This document shows, in pieces, positions 17,255-25,116 of a stretch of 64,000 bases of DNA; position 1 is the stretch's first letter; every line of letters starts with the position of its first letter. A model generated the notes under the pieces. The model was not told where the DNA came from, searched no databases, and saw nothing but the letters and a program-made list of their open reading frames with translations. The stretch is from SZUA-229 sp036567985. Its GTDB lineage: Bacteria; Pseudomonadota; Gammaproteobacteria; SZUA-229. The stretch is from contig DATCTK010000016.1 of assembly GCA_036567985.1 (NCBI GenBank), positions 62,001-126,000 of the forward strand, written 5' to 3'. Position numbers and translations under genes: made by a program.

Positions 17255-17563
17255 TCACTGGTCGAGTTTTGCTTCAACTCTGACAAAATCATTGTAGAGT
17301 CGATAAACGTATAGATAGGCTACGTCCTTAAGGTCACCATGTTTCCATCGTTTAATACCGTCAGATGATCGATCGGCTTCGCGTTCAACTGGCCAGCCAT
17401 TTCGGTGTTGTTCAAGAGACATATCAAAATTATCATCATTTATGTCGAATATTAAGCCGCTTCCATCGGCTGAGGTTATTGATGGGATTGGATGACTCCC
17501 CGTCGCATCTGATAACGCAGGAAGCGCGTGGCCTAGCAAACAATCAATGGGGTCAGACTCCAA
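17255..17563 (-). pseudogene. 3' remnant of a gene cut by a REP sequence
   Basis: A 102-codon open frame whose first residues (MESDPIDCLLG, from a TTG) are encoded by the REP repeat itself. The rest, with DINDDNFDMSLEQHRNGWPVERE and KRWKHGDLKDVAYLYVYRLYNDF, looks like the tail of a longer protein. There is no ribosome site. The natural reading is that the 5' part of the gene was lost when the REP or the RAYT unit arrived. Its stop overlaps a possible start of the next gene in a GTGA, so it was once the upstream gene of an operon. Family not recognised. Confidence 0.6.
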
Positions 17564-17590
17564 TCAATGGGGTCAGACTCGATTGATTTT
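17541..17590 (+). repeat. REP sequence, tandem duplicate at the 3' side of the RAYT gene
   Basis: The 20-bp unit CAATCAATGGGGTCAGACTC occurs twice head to tail (17541-17560 and 17561-17580) and ends with GATTGATTTT. The second unit encodes the last codons and the stop of the RAYT gene on the minus strand. Confidence 0.92.
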
Positions 17591-18298
17591 CTGTTTTTCT
17601 TTATATACCACTGACTTTCTGTCTCCACCACGGCTTGATGGAGCCACTGGCCGATTTATCTGCGAGGCAATCTTTTGTTTGAAGTAGCTACTGCCTAAGA
17701 CCCACGCTTTATTGGTTGCCTCCCGTATCTCGTCCAGTGTTTTTTCGCTGATTTGTGCCCTGAATAACGCACGGTATGCGGCCTGACGTTGCTCTGCTGT
17801 TTTTCCCAAACGACGGTATTCCCGGTGCGCTACTACCAATAGATCCTGCTCACCCAGCGCATTACACCGATAACTCGACCAGGGGTACTCGGAAGGATGT
17901 TCGACCATACCTTCTGCTCTCACCGGGTTAAGCTCTATATAGCGGTAACAGGTTAACAGATACGCTTCACTGTCGACCAGGCTTGCCTTGTAGCGCCCTT
18001 CCCAAAGCGTACCTGTGCGGTTATAGGCATAATTGAAATATTGTACATAATACCTCCCCAGCATTTGCAATGCTTTGCTGATACTCTGTTCTGTATGTGG
18101 CGTCATCAGCAGGTGTACATGGTTTGTCATTAAGACATAGGCATGGATTTCACACTGGTGTTTGTCGCATGCCTGTTTTAGCTTTTCAAGATAGAAGCGA
18201 TAATCTTCGTCAGTATAGAAAATGGGTTCGCGATTATTGCCACGGATGATCACATGTTGCGGCTGTCCAGGAATAACAAAACGGGGTTGACGAGGCAT
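17573..18298 (-). CDS. REP-associated tyrosine transposase (RAYT, Y1_Tnp family)
   Basis: A 241-residue single-domain Y1 transposase. The HUH metal motif is at residues 60-62 (TNHVHLLMTP). The downstream block RYYVQYFNYAYNRTGTLWEGRYKASL contains the candidate catalytic tyrosines (about 83-87), and RYIELNPVRAEGMV is typical of RAYTs. A basic tail follows. RAYTs mobilise or maintain REP palindromes. Here inverted REP copies bracket the gene (17541-17590 and 18351-18378), the stop codon lies inside one, and an AAGGA ribosome site precedes the start. The enzyme looks intact, and the surrounding genes are damaged. Confidence 0.93.
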   Translation of the reverse strand: MPRQPRFVIPGQPQHVIIRGNNREPIFYTDEDYRFYLEKLKQACDKHQCEIHAYVLMTNHVHLLMTPHTEQSISKALQMLGRYYVQYFNYAYNRTGTLWEGRYKASLVDSEAYLLTCYRYIELNPVRAEGMVEHPSEYPWSSYRCNALGEQDLLVVAHREYRRLGKTAEQRQAAYRALFRAQISEKTLDEIREATNKAWVLGSSYFKQKIASQINRPVAPSSRGGDRKSVVYKEKQKINRV

Positions 18299-18350
18299 AG
18301 CACATCCTTATGCTGATTAGAAAACTTAACAATAAACTACTCATTGATAA

Positions 18351-18378
18351 CGATCAATCGAGTCTGACCCTATTGAAA
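18351..18378 (-). repeat. REP sequence at the 5' side of the RAYT gene
   Basis: On the minus strand it reads TTTCAATAGGGTCAGACTCG then ATTGATCG, inverted relative to the copies at 17.55 kb. It supplies the last seven codons and the stop (FNRVRLD then TGA) of the cyclase-FHA gene. Confidence 0.88.
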
Positions 18379-19268
18379 GAAAAGTGCAGTAAGTGTTCAT
18401 GGTTCTGCTCCACTTCCTGACCAAAACTGATCACGCCATCGCCCTGTAAGGGTACTTCCTGGTGGCGTAGGAAAAACGGGGTTTTATCTCCCACCTTTAT
18501 ATAAGTGCCGTTGGTACTTTCATCCACCAGAAAGAAAACGCCCTGGCGGTTTTCTATGCGCGCGTGTTCACGGGAAGCGAAGGTTGAGGCCACCAGTTGA
18601 TCACATTGTGCGCCCCGGCCAAAGGTATAGGCAGGCATACCGGGTCGAAGTACATGTTTATATTGCTGATACTGCAGGGTCAGCGGTTTATCACTGATCA
18701 GGTCCAGGCTGTGGCTGATAATGGTGGGCATAACCTGGGTATCCGCCGGCTCCCACATGACTTCATATAAGGTGACCGGTTCGCTGCGCCCCTTGATGTG
18801 CATGCGATCCATCTCGCGACATTTTTCAATCAGCTCGCTGCGGGTTAAGGAGCGCTGGGTGGTGTCGGTGGTGATCACCTGCCGGGCCTTGGCCAGCTTG
18901 GCCACCCTGGACGCGAGATTAACCACGTCACCGAATATATCGCCATCCTCCTGTAAAATGGCGGTACCCCAGTGCACACCGATACTGAACATCAGGCCCA
19001 CGCCATTGCGGATCGGTTGCTGGTCCATGGTTTCATGAATCTGGCAGGCACAGCTGATTGCGCTGTCCGCATCGGGAAAGCGGCACATCACCTCATCCCC
19101 GATGGTTTTAACAATCACCCCCTGGTTCTGTTTAATCAGCGCACACACCAGCCCGATGGCATCGCCTATCATCTGGCTGGCAATTGAATCCCCCAGGCGG
19201 TCATATAATCCGGTGCTACCTGCAACATCAGCAAACATAACGGCAAAATTTTGCTGCGTTCTACCCAT
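18354..19268 (-). CDS. Class III adenylate/guanylate cyclase with C-terminal FHA domain
   Basis: A 304-residue cytoplasmic signalling protein. The cyclase domain (about residues 5-180) keeps the metal-binding Asp residues in FADVAGSTG (Asp13) and TIGDEVMCRF (Asp58) and the transition-state residues in GDVVNLASR (Asn117, Arg121), so it should be active. The FHA domain (about 215-295) has FGRG, SREHARI and STNGTYI, the phosphothreonine-binding pattern. I use the ATG at 19268, as the upstream extension has no family similarity. The last residues, SFNRVRLD, come from a REP repeat, so the original C-terminus was probably replaced. The gene is divergent from ung. Confidence 0.88.
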   Translation of the reverse strand: MGRTQQNFAVMFADVAGSTGLYDRLGDSIASQMIGDAIGLVCALIKQNQGVIVKTIGDEVMCRFPDADSAISCACQIHETMDQQPIRNGVGLMFSIGVHWGTAILQEDGDIFGDVVNLASRVAKLAKARQVITTDTTQRSLTRSELIEKCREMDRMHIKGRSEPVTLYEVMWEPADTQVMPTIISHSLDLISDKPLTLQYQQYKHVLRPGMPAYTFGRGAQCDQLVASTFASREHARIENRQGVFFLVDESTNGTYIKVGDKTPFFLRHQEVPLQGDGVISFGQEVEQNHEHLLHFSFNRVRLD

Positions 19269-19450
19269 ATAAACTGCTTTCCCGTAAATGCTGTGACTTT
19301 GAAACAACAGGCGAATCGCCTTTGCCAAGTATATGCCATATACGGGTGATTGTGCGCTCAGCGTGCTGTGTTGATTTGCCAGCAGCCACTTTGCTGTTTA
19401 TTATCCTTTTCGAATTCTGCGGCAAGAGCCCAGCCAGAACAGGATGACAC

Positions 19451-20152
19451 ATGCCAACAAACAAACCCTCACCCTTTCACCCAAGCTGGGACAGCCAGCT
19501 GCTGCCGGAGCTGGAAAAGGACTATATGCGCTCACTCAAGCAGTTTTTGCGCGAGCAGAAGGCGCAGGGTAAGCAGATACTGCCGCCCTCAGATCGCTGG
19601 TTTAATGCCCTGAACAGCACCCCGCTGGATCAGGTCAAAGTGGTAATTCTCGGCCAGGACCCTTACCCCACCCCCGGACATGCTCATGGCCTGTGTTTTT
19701 CAGTTTTGCCTGAGGTGCGCCCGCTGCCCAAATCGCTGATCAATATCTACAAGGAACTGGCCAGTGACCTGGGGATTGAAAACCACCATGGGCACCTGCA
19801 GCACTGGGCGGATCAGGGGGTGCTACTGCTTAACAGTGTGCTCACGGTTGAGGCCGGTCATGCCAATGCGCACCAGGGTAAGGGCTGGGAGCGGTTTACC
19901 GATAAGGTGATCGAGGTGCTTAACCAGCAGCAACGGCCACTGGTGTTTGTGCTGTGGGGTGCCTATGCACAGAAAAAAGGCGCCATTATCGACGACAGTC
20001 GCCACCGGGTGATTCGTGCGCCCCACCCATCGCCGCTGTCTGCTCACCGAGGTTTTTTTGGTAGCAGACCCTTCTCTACGATTAACCAGTTCCTGCTGCA
20101 GCAACAGCAAGGCGAAATCGACTGGTCGCTGCCACAGGCACAATCTGACTGA
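19451..20152 (+). CDS. ung: Uracil-DNA glycosylase, family 1
   Basis: A 233-residue enzyme that removes uracil from DNA. Motif A is GQDPYPTPGHAHGLCF with the catalytic Asp at residue 70. Motif B is HPSPLSAHRGFFGSRPFS with the catalytic His at residue 192. LLLNSVLTVEAGHANAH, the uracil-pocket segment, is also present. The length matches the family. An AGGA ribosome site precedes the ATG. It is a single gene, divergent from the cyclase-FHA gene. Confidence 0.97.
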   Translation: MPTNKPSPFHPSWDSQLLPELEKDYMRSLKQFLREQKAQGKQILPPSDRWFNALNSTPLDQVKVVILGQDPYPTPGHAHGLCFSVLPEVRPLPKSLINIYKELASDLGIENHHGHLQHWADQGVLLLNSVLTVEAGHANAHQGKGWERFTDKVIEVLNQQQRPLVFVLWGAYAQKKGAIIDDSRHRVIRAPHPSPLSAHRGFFGSRPFSTINQFLLQQQQGEIDWSLPQAQSD

Positions 20153-20266
20153 TTCACGGCTGCTTTGTGAAAGCCTGCCTCTGGGCTTGCTAAGCCTGTG
20201 AATTTACGGGTGTTTTTCTATTGATTATTCTTTTCAAATGGCCTGTTTTTTATGTTGCATATTTAG

Positions 20267-20272
20267 TATAAT
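20267..20272 (+). promoter_or_regulatory. Candidate promoter -10 for fusA with GC-rich discriminator
   Basis: TATAAT is followed immediately by CCGCGCC, a GC-rich discriminator like those of stringently controlled translation genes. No good -35 is visible. A start here would give a ~170-nt untranslated leader before the EF-G gene. Confidence 0.5.
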
Positions 20273-20449
20273 CCGCGCCTTCGTTTAAACAGATTAAATG
20301 CGGCCTGTAGCCTGGCTGGAAAAATAACGATAAAGAACTTTAAACTAATGTTCTAACTTATTGTTTTAAAAGGCCTCAAGCCCAACTGCTGGATTCATGC
20401 GTGAACTGGCAGTGACACTGAAATATTTAACTATCTTAAGAGTAAGAAC

Positions 20450-22534
20450 ATGACAGAGCTATCTCGTTACAGAAATATCGGCATTTTCGCCCACGTGGAT
20501 GCAGGTAAAACAACCACCACAGAGCGTATTCTAAAGCTCACAGGTAAAATCCATAAGGCAGGTGATACACATGATGGCACCGCAACCACCGATTTTATGG
20601 AACAGGAAGCCGAACGTGGTATTACAATCCAGTCCGCAGCAACGACCTGTTTCTGGAAAGACCATCGCTTTAATATAATCGACACACCAGGCCACGTTGA
20701 CTTCACCATCGAAGTTTACCGCTCGCTTAAAGTACTGGACGGCGGTGTGGGTGTGTTCTGTGCTTCCGGTGGTGTTGAGCCCCAGTCTGAAACCAACTGG
20801 CGTTATGCTAATGAATCAGAAGTCGCACGTATCATCTTCATTAACAAGATGGACAGAGTTGGTGCCGACTTCTTTCGCGTGGTTAAACAGATTGAAGATG
20901 TGCTGGCGGCAACACCACTGGTAATGGTGCTACCTATCGGTACAGAAAACGATCTGAAAGGCGTGGTTGACCTGTTAACCCGTAAAGCCTGGGTATGGGA
21001 TGAATCTGGTGACCCACTGAATTACACACTGGAAGATGTTCCAGCCGATATGGTTGATGACGTCGAAGAATGGCGTGAAAAGCTGGTTGAAACTGCTCTT
21101 GAGCAGGATGACGAGCTGATGGAAAAATACCTGGAAGGTGAAGAGCCATCAATTGAAGACCTCCAACGCTGCATACGCAAGGGCACTACAAACCTGGATT
21201 TCTTCCCCACCTATGCTGGTTCGGCGTTCAAGAACAAGGGTGTACAGCTGGTGCTGGATGCGGTGGTTGATTACCTGCCAAGCCCAACTGAAGTTAAGCC
21301 ACAGCCCGAAGTGGATATGGAAGGCAATGAAACCGGTAGCTTCGCGATCGTTGATCCAGACAAACCGGTACGTGCACTGGCCTTCAAGATTATGGACGAC
21401 CGTTTCGGCGCCCTGACCTTCGTGCGTATTTACTCGGGTACGGTTCATAAAGGTGACACGCTGGTAAATACTTTTACCGGCAAAAACGAACGTATCGGCC
21501 GCATGGTGCTGATGCACGCCAATGAGCGTGAAGAGATTGATCGCTGCAGCGCGGGTGATATCGTTGCCTTCGTTGGCCTTAAGAACGTACAGACCGGTCA
21601 CACCCTGGCGGACAAGGATAACCCTGCAACGCTGGAACCGATGGTATTCCCGGTACCGGTTATCTCGATTGCGGTTGCACCTAAAGACAAGGGCGCTGCT
21701 GAGAAGATGGGTATTGCCATCTCCAAAATGGTTGCTGAAGATCCGTCATTCCTGGTTGAAACCGATGAAGACTCAGGCGAAACCATCCTTAAGGGTATGG
21801 GTGAGCTGCATCTGGATATCAAGATCGACATCCTCAAGCGTACTCACGGCGTAGACGTTACCGTTGGTAAACCACAGGTTGCCTACCGTGAAACAATCAC
21901 CCAGAAAATTGAAGACAGCTACACACACAAGAAGCAGTCTGGTGGTTCAGGTCAGTTCGGTAAGATCGACTATATAATCGAGCCAGGTGAACCCGGTTCA
22001 GGTTTCGAGTTCGAATCGAAGGTTACCGGTGGTAACGTTCCTCGCGAATTCTGGCCTGCGGTTGAAAAAGGCTTCAAGAGCATGCTGGAACACGGCACAC
22101 TCGCCGGCTACCCGCTGCTGGATTTGAAAGTAACCCTGATGGACGGTGCTTTCCATGCGGTTGACTCCTCTGCGGTTGCTTTCGAAATTGCAGCCAAAGG
22201 CGCTTTCCGTCAGTCGATTCCAAAAGCCAAGCCACAGATCATCGAGCCGATTATGAAAGTTGACGTATTCACACCGGAAGATCACGTAGGTGATGTTATC
22301 GGTGACCTGAATCGTCGTCGCGGCATGATCCAGGGCCAGGAAGCCGGTCCAACCGGTGTGCGTATTAAAGCGGATGTTGCACTGAGTGAAATGTTTGGTT
22401 ACATCGGTGACCTGCGTACAATGACTTCAGGTCGTGGTCAGTTCTCCATGGAGTTCTCCCACTACCTGCCATGCCCAACCAGCGTCGCAGAAGAAGTTAT
22501 TAAAGAAGCAAAAGAGCGCAAAGAAAACGCATAA
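20450..22534 (+). CDS. fusA: Elongation factor G, FusA2 type
   Basis: A 694-residue translational GTPase. G1 is AHVDAGKTTTTERIL, G2 lies in ERGITIQSAATT, G3 is DTPGHVDFT and G4 is NKMDR. Domains II-V follow in full, ending QFSMEFSHYLPCPTSVAEEVIKEAKERK. The wording matches the second EF-G (FusA2) known from Vibrio and Pseudomonas more closely than the str-operon copy, and it stands alone, away from rpsL, rpsG and tuf. Whether it serves translocation or mainly ribosome recycling cannot be decided here. A long leader and a strong terminator frame it as a single unit. Confidence 0.93.
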   Translation: MTELSRYRNIGIFAHVDAGKTTTTERILKLTGKIHKAGDTHDGTATTDFMEQEAERGITIQSAATTCFWKDHRFNIIDTPGHVDFTIEVYRSLKVLDGGVGVFCASGGVEPQSETNWRYANESEVARIIFINKMDRVGADFFRVVKQIEDVLAATPLVMVLPIGTENDLKGVVDLLTRKAWVWDESGDPLNYTLEDVPADMVDDVEEWREKLVETALEQDDELMEKYLEGEEPSIEDLQRCIRKGTTNLDFFPTYAGSAFKNKGVQLVLDAVVDYLPSPTEVKPQPEVDMEGNETGSFAIVDPDKPVRALAFKIMDDRFGALTFVRIYSGTVHKGDTLVNTFTGKNERIGRMVLMHANEREEIDRCSAGDIVAFVGLKNVQTGHTLADKDNPATLEPMVFPVPVISIAVAPKDKGAAEKMGIAISKMVAEDPSFLVETDEDSGETILKGMGELHLDIKIDILKRTHGVDVTVGKPQVAYRETITQKIEDSYTHKKQSGGSGQFGKIDYIIEPGEPGSGFEFESKVTGGNVPREFWPAVEKGFKSMLEHGTLAGYPLLDLKVTLMDGAFHAVDSSAVAFEIAAKGAFRQSIPKAKPQIIEPIMKVDVFTPEDHVGDVIGDLNRRRGMIQGQEAGPTGVRIKADVALSEMFGYIGDLRTMTSGRGQFSMEFSHYLPCPTSVAEEVIKEAKERKENA

Positions 22535-22556
22535 GCCATACGCGTTTTACCATGCG

Positions 22557-22596
22557 AAAAAAAGCCGGGGCTGTTTATACAGCCCCGGCTTTTTTA
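22557..22596 (+). terminator. Strong intrinsic terminator after fusA
   Basis: An 11-bp GC-rich perfect stem (AGCCGGGGCTG / CAGCCCCGGCT) with a 6-nt loop is followed by TTTTT and preceded by seven A. It lies 30 bp after the fusA stop. A textbook rho-independent terminator. Confidence 0.95.
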
Positions 22597-22611
22597 TGCG
22601 CATCGTTGAAA

Positions 22612-22753
22612 TAGTCCGCAAATAAACGCGAATAAACGCCAATATTCAATTTGACTGGTTCCCATGCTCCTGCGTGGGAACCAGCAAACAGCTGAAGCTT
22701 TTACTTGTCGAGCCAATCTATGTATTTGCGTTAATTGGCGTTTATTTGCGGAC
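22612..22753. repeat. AACGC palindrome, subtype B, full copy
   Basis: Arms at 22612-22644 and 22722-22753 match at 29 of 32 positions and begin AGTCCGCAAATAAACGC on both outer ends. The ~77-bp spacer carries a separate palindrome (22657-22682). Confidence 0.9.
22657..22682. repeat. GTTCCCA-type palindrome nested in the subtype B repeat
   Basis: GGTTCCCATGC pairs with GCGTGGGAACC (one G-T pair) around a TCCT loop. It is related to the palindrome at 12475-12499 and sits in the spacer between the arms of the 22612-22753 repeat. Confidence 0.8.
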
Positions 22754-22801
22754 TGTATATATTGAGCGTTGATTCTCGTTTTATTTTTATATCGTCAGTG
22801 C

Positions 22802-22884
22802 TGTAGGTTGGGGTGACGCAGGAACCCCAACAATCACTAGCAGAATTGAGCGATGTTGGGGTTCGTTCCTCACCCCAACCTACA
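22802..22884. repeat. GTAGGTTGGGG palindrome
   Basis: An 83-bp imperfect inverted repeat. The outer parts read TGTAGGTTGGGGTGA and its complement, and each half also folds on itself (GTTGGGG with CCCCAAC, twice). Elements of similar wording are scattered in many proteobacterial and cyanobacterial genomes. Confidence 0.85.
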
Positions 22885-22900
22885 AACTCAGGAATATATA

Positions 22901-23016
22901 ATCGCGTCTATTCGCGTGCATTTATTCCGCACGTCCTGTGCTTCACTCTTCGGGCCGAGCATTCGCTCGTTCAAAGTGCTCCTGCACTTTAGTGCGTTCA
23001 TTTGCGTTTTCTTTTT
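22901..23016. repeat. AACGC palindrome, subtype A, right arm split by an insertion
   Basis: 22901-22917 (ATCGCGTCTATTCGCGT) and 22993-23016 (TGCGTTCATTTGCGTTTTCTTTT-type) together equal the right arm of the copy at 62416-62460. They are separated by about 75 bp that contain three small hairpins. No left arm is seen. Confidence 0.78.
22918..22992. repeat. TCCT-loop hairpin element inserted in a subtype A arm
   Basis: Three hairpins lie in line. GCAC-gtcct-GTGC is at 22929-22941, CGAGC-attc-GCTCG at 22956-22969, and AAAGTGC-tcct-GCACTTT at 22973-22990. The linker TTCACTCTTCGGGC lies between the first two. The stems are perfect. Confidence 0.8.
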
Positions 23017-23035
23017 TCACAACACCAGACGCTAA

Positions 23036-23620
23036 TCAATCCAGATCAGACACCAGTGATACCCTGACGTTTTCATCTATCGCATCAATGGTCGCCTGGT
23101 ATTCCGGGTGGTCTATGCCCATTGAAATGGGCGCACCGGCTTTGGCTTTTTCAACCATCTGCTGATCCAGTTCAAAGCGCATAAAGTGCACCGATGAGGT
23201 TTTGTCTTCAGTTTCCCGTTCCAGGTCCTCATTGGCGATGGGCCTGACTTTTTCACAGCCATCCACCTGCGCCCAGATGTGTTTGTCGATGCCCTTGAGT
23301 TTTGCCAGCGCCGCCTTACGTTCATTCTCGTCCGCATACTCCAGCATAAAGGTGGCTTTCCAGTTACTGCCGTCGGGAATCAGTGGGTTATAGACATCCA
23401 GCTCTTCCTGAATACCATCCGCTTCAAATATTTTTTCAATGCGCAGCATTTCCTGGACCTGGTAGCGTATGGTCATGGCATCTTCGAAATACAGGGTGGC
23501 ATGCTTGCCAATGGTCACACGACGGTTTTTTTTGTGTGCCATTACCTGCTGACGAAACTCATTGCGAATAACCGAATACTTTTCCAGGCTATCCAGATCA
23601 CTGGCACTTAACTGAGTCAT
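23036..23620 (-). CDS. DUF3501-family protein
   Basis: A 194-residue soluble protein recognised as DUF3501 from YSVIRNEFRQQVMAHKKNRRVTIGKHATLYFEDAMTIRYQVQEMLRIEKI. That pattern continues with NPLIPDGSNWKATFMLEY and ends SMGIDHPEYQ. Function unknown. The start has a GGAG ribosome site. It is the last of rubrerythrin - Fe-S oxidoreductase - DUF3501, 46 bp after the oxidoreductase. This grouping recurs in many proteobacteria, which suggests a shared role in peroxide or redox defence, but that is inference. Confidence 0.88.
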   Translation of the reverse strand: MTQLSASDLDSLEKYSVIRNEFRQQVMAHKKNRRVTIGKHATLYFEDAMTIRYQVQEMLRIEKIFEADGIQEELDVYNPLIPDGSNWKATFMLEYADENERKAALAKLKGIDKHIWAQVDGCEKVRPIANEDLERETEDKTSSVHFMRFELDQQMVEKAKAGAPISMGIDHPEYQATIDAIDENVRVSLVSDLD

Positions 23621-23666
23621 TTATATCTCCATCAATAGGTTTAAAAAAAACACTCCGCCTGAGCAA

Positions 23667-25001
23667 CTAGATCGCATAGGCTTTACGCAATAGCGTAATC
23701 GGATGTTCCGGTAACTGGCCGCTGTTCAGGCCATTTTCAATCTGGTGTCCGGCCATGGCGCAATCACTGCCATAATGATCCGCTTCGGCTTTTTTCAGTT
23801 GATTAACCACCGGACGTGCAATTTTCATTGAAGCCTCGTGAAATTCCGCCTTCACTGCATAGGTTCCGTCGTGGCCGGAACAACGCTCAATCACCTGAAT
23901 TTCGGTATCCGGAATCAGCGACAGGGTTTCCTTTGTCTTCGGGCCGATGTTCTGTACTCGCTGGTGGCAGGCGGCGTGATAGAACACCTTACCCAATGGC
24001 TGTTTGAATTCGGTGTTCATTAAACCTTCTTTATTGCGCAACATCAGGTATTCAAACGGATCATAAAACGCATTTTTAACTTTCTGTACATCCGCATCAT
24101 CCGGGTACATCAAGGGCAGTTCCTGTTTGAACATCAGCACACATGACGGGATCAATGCAGTCAGGTCATAGCCTTCATCAACCAGCCGTGCCAATTCGGG
24201 AATATTCACCTGTTTGGCTTTTTCCACCGATTCGAAATCGCCCAGTTCAAGCTTGGGCATGCCGCAGCATTTTTCCACTTCAGGCGTGGTCACCTGGATA
24301 TTGTTGTGTTCAAAAACTGCGAGAAAATCTTCACCCACTTCCGGCTCGTTACGGTTCATATAGCAGGTGGTAAATAACGCCACCTTGCCGGTGGTTTTGC
24401 CTGCGGCCTGTGGCTTGATCTCGGATGATTTACCCTTCAGGCGTTTACGCAGTGACTTGCTATGGTATTTGGGTACAGTTGCGTCAGCATGAATGCCAGC
24501 CACCGACTGCATCAGTTTACGCACCGGTTTGCTGTTATTGGCGGCATTAACAATCGTTGAGATAACCGGAATGCCGGCCAGGTTACCCACGGTATCGGTA
24601 CTGGTAAGTACCTTGTCACGTAATTTAGTATTGCCCTGTTTGAATTTAAAGGATTTTGCCCGCAACATTAAATGGGGGAAATCCAGGTTCCACTCATGGG
24701 GTGGCACATAGGGACATTTGGTCATGTAACATAGATCGCAGAGATAACAGTGATCGACCACTTTCCAGTAATCGTCTTTTGCTACACCATCGACCTCAAA
24801 GGTTGATGATTCATCCACCAGGTCAAACAGTGTCGGGAACGACTGGCACAGGCTGACACAGCGTCGACAGCCATGGCAGATATCAAACACCCGTTCCATT
24901 TCCTTAAACAGTGCTTCTTCGTTGTAGAAGTCCACACCCTTCCAGTCGATGGGATGTCGTATGGGTGCCTGCAGATTACCTTCCCGTTGTCCACCAGCCA
25001 T
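23667..25001 (-). CDS. Fe-S oxidoreductase, GlpC/heterodisulfide-reductase-like
   Basis: A 444-residue protein with two [4Fe-4S] sites near the N-terminus: CHGCRRCVSLCQSFP and CYLCDLCYMTKCPYVPP. Two CCG-type cysteine-rich domains follow (CCGMPKLELGDFE in the middle; HAACHQRVQNIGPKTKE and ERCSGHDGTYAV near the end). This is the layout of GlpC and HdrD-like electron carriers. It lacks membrane spans. An upstream rubrerythrin gene and a downstream DUF3501 gene are on the same strand. A plausible job is passing electrons to rubrerythrin, since the rubrerythrin here has no rubredoxin domain of its own; this is inferred from context. CGGAG ribosome site. Confidence 0.87.
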   Translation of the reverse strand: MAGGQREGNLQAPIRHPIDWKGVDFYNEEALFKEMERVFDICHGCRRCVSLCQSFPTLFDLVDESSTFEVDGVAKDDYWKVVDHCYLCDLCYMTKCPYVPPHEWNLDFPHLMLRAKSFKFKQGNTKLRDKVLTSTDTVGNLAGIPVISTIVNAANNSKPVRKLMQSVAGIHADATVPKYHSKSLRKRLKGKSSEIKPQAAGKTTGKVALFTTCYMNRNEPEVGEDFLAVFEHNNIQVTTPEVEKCCGMPKLELGDFESVEKAKQVNIPELARLVDEGYDLTALIPSCVLMFKQELPLMYPDDADVQKVKNAFYDPFEYLMLRNKEGLMNTEFKQPLGKVFYHAACHQRVQNIGPKTKETLSLIPDTEIQVIERCSGHDGTYAVKAEFHEASMKIARPVVNQLKKAEADHYGSDCAMAGHQIENGLNSGQLPEHPITLLRKAYAI

Positions 25002-25116
25002 TTTTATTATCTCCGCTCAATAAAAAACTTAAGGTCATTTTTACAAACTGTCAGCGCACCTTAATGGTGCGCTGTGCAGTTATCGTTAACTCACTCGATG
25101 TGATTAGCCGATGCGA

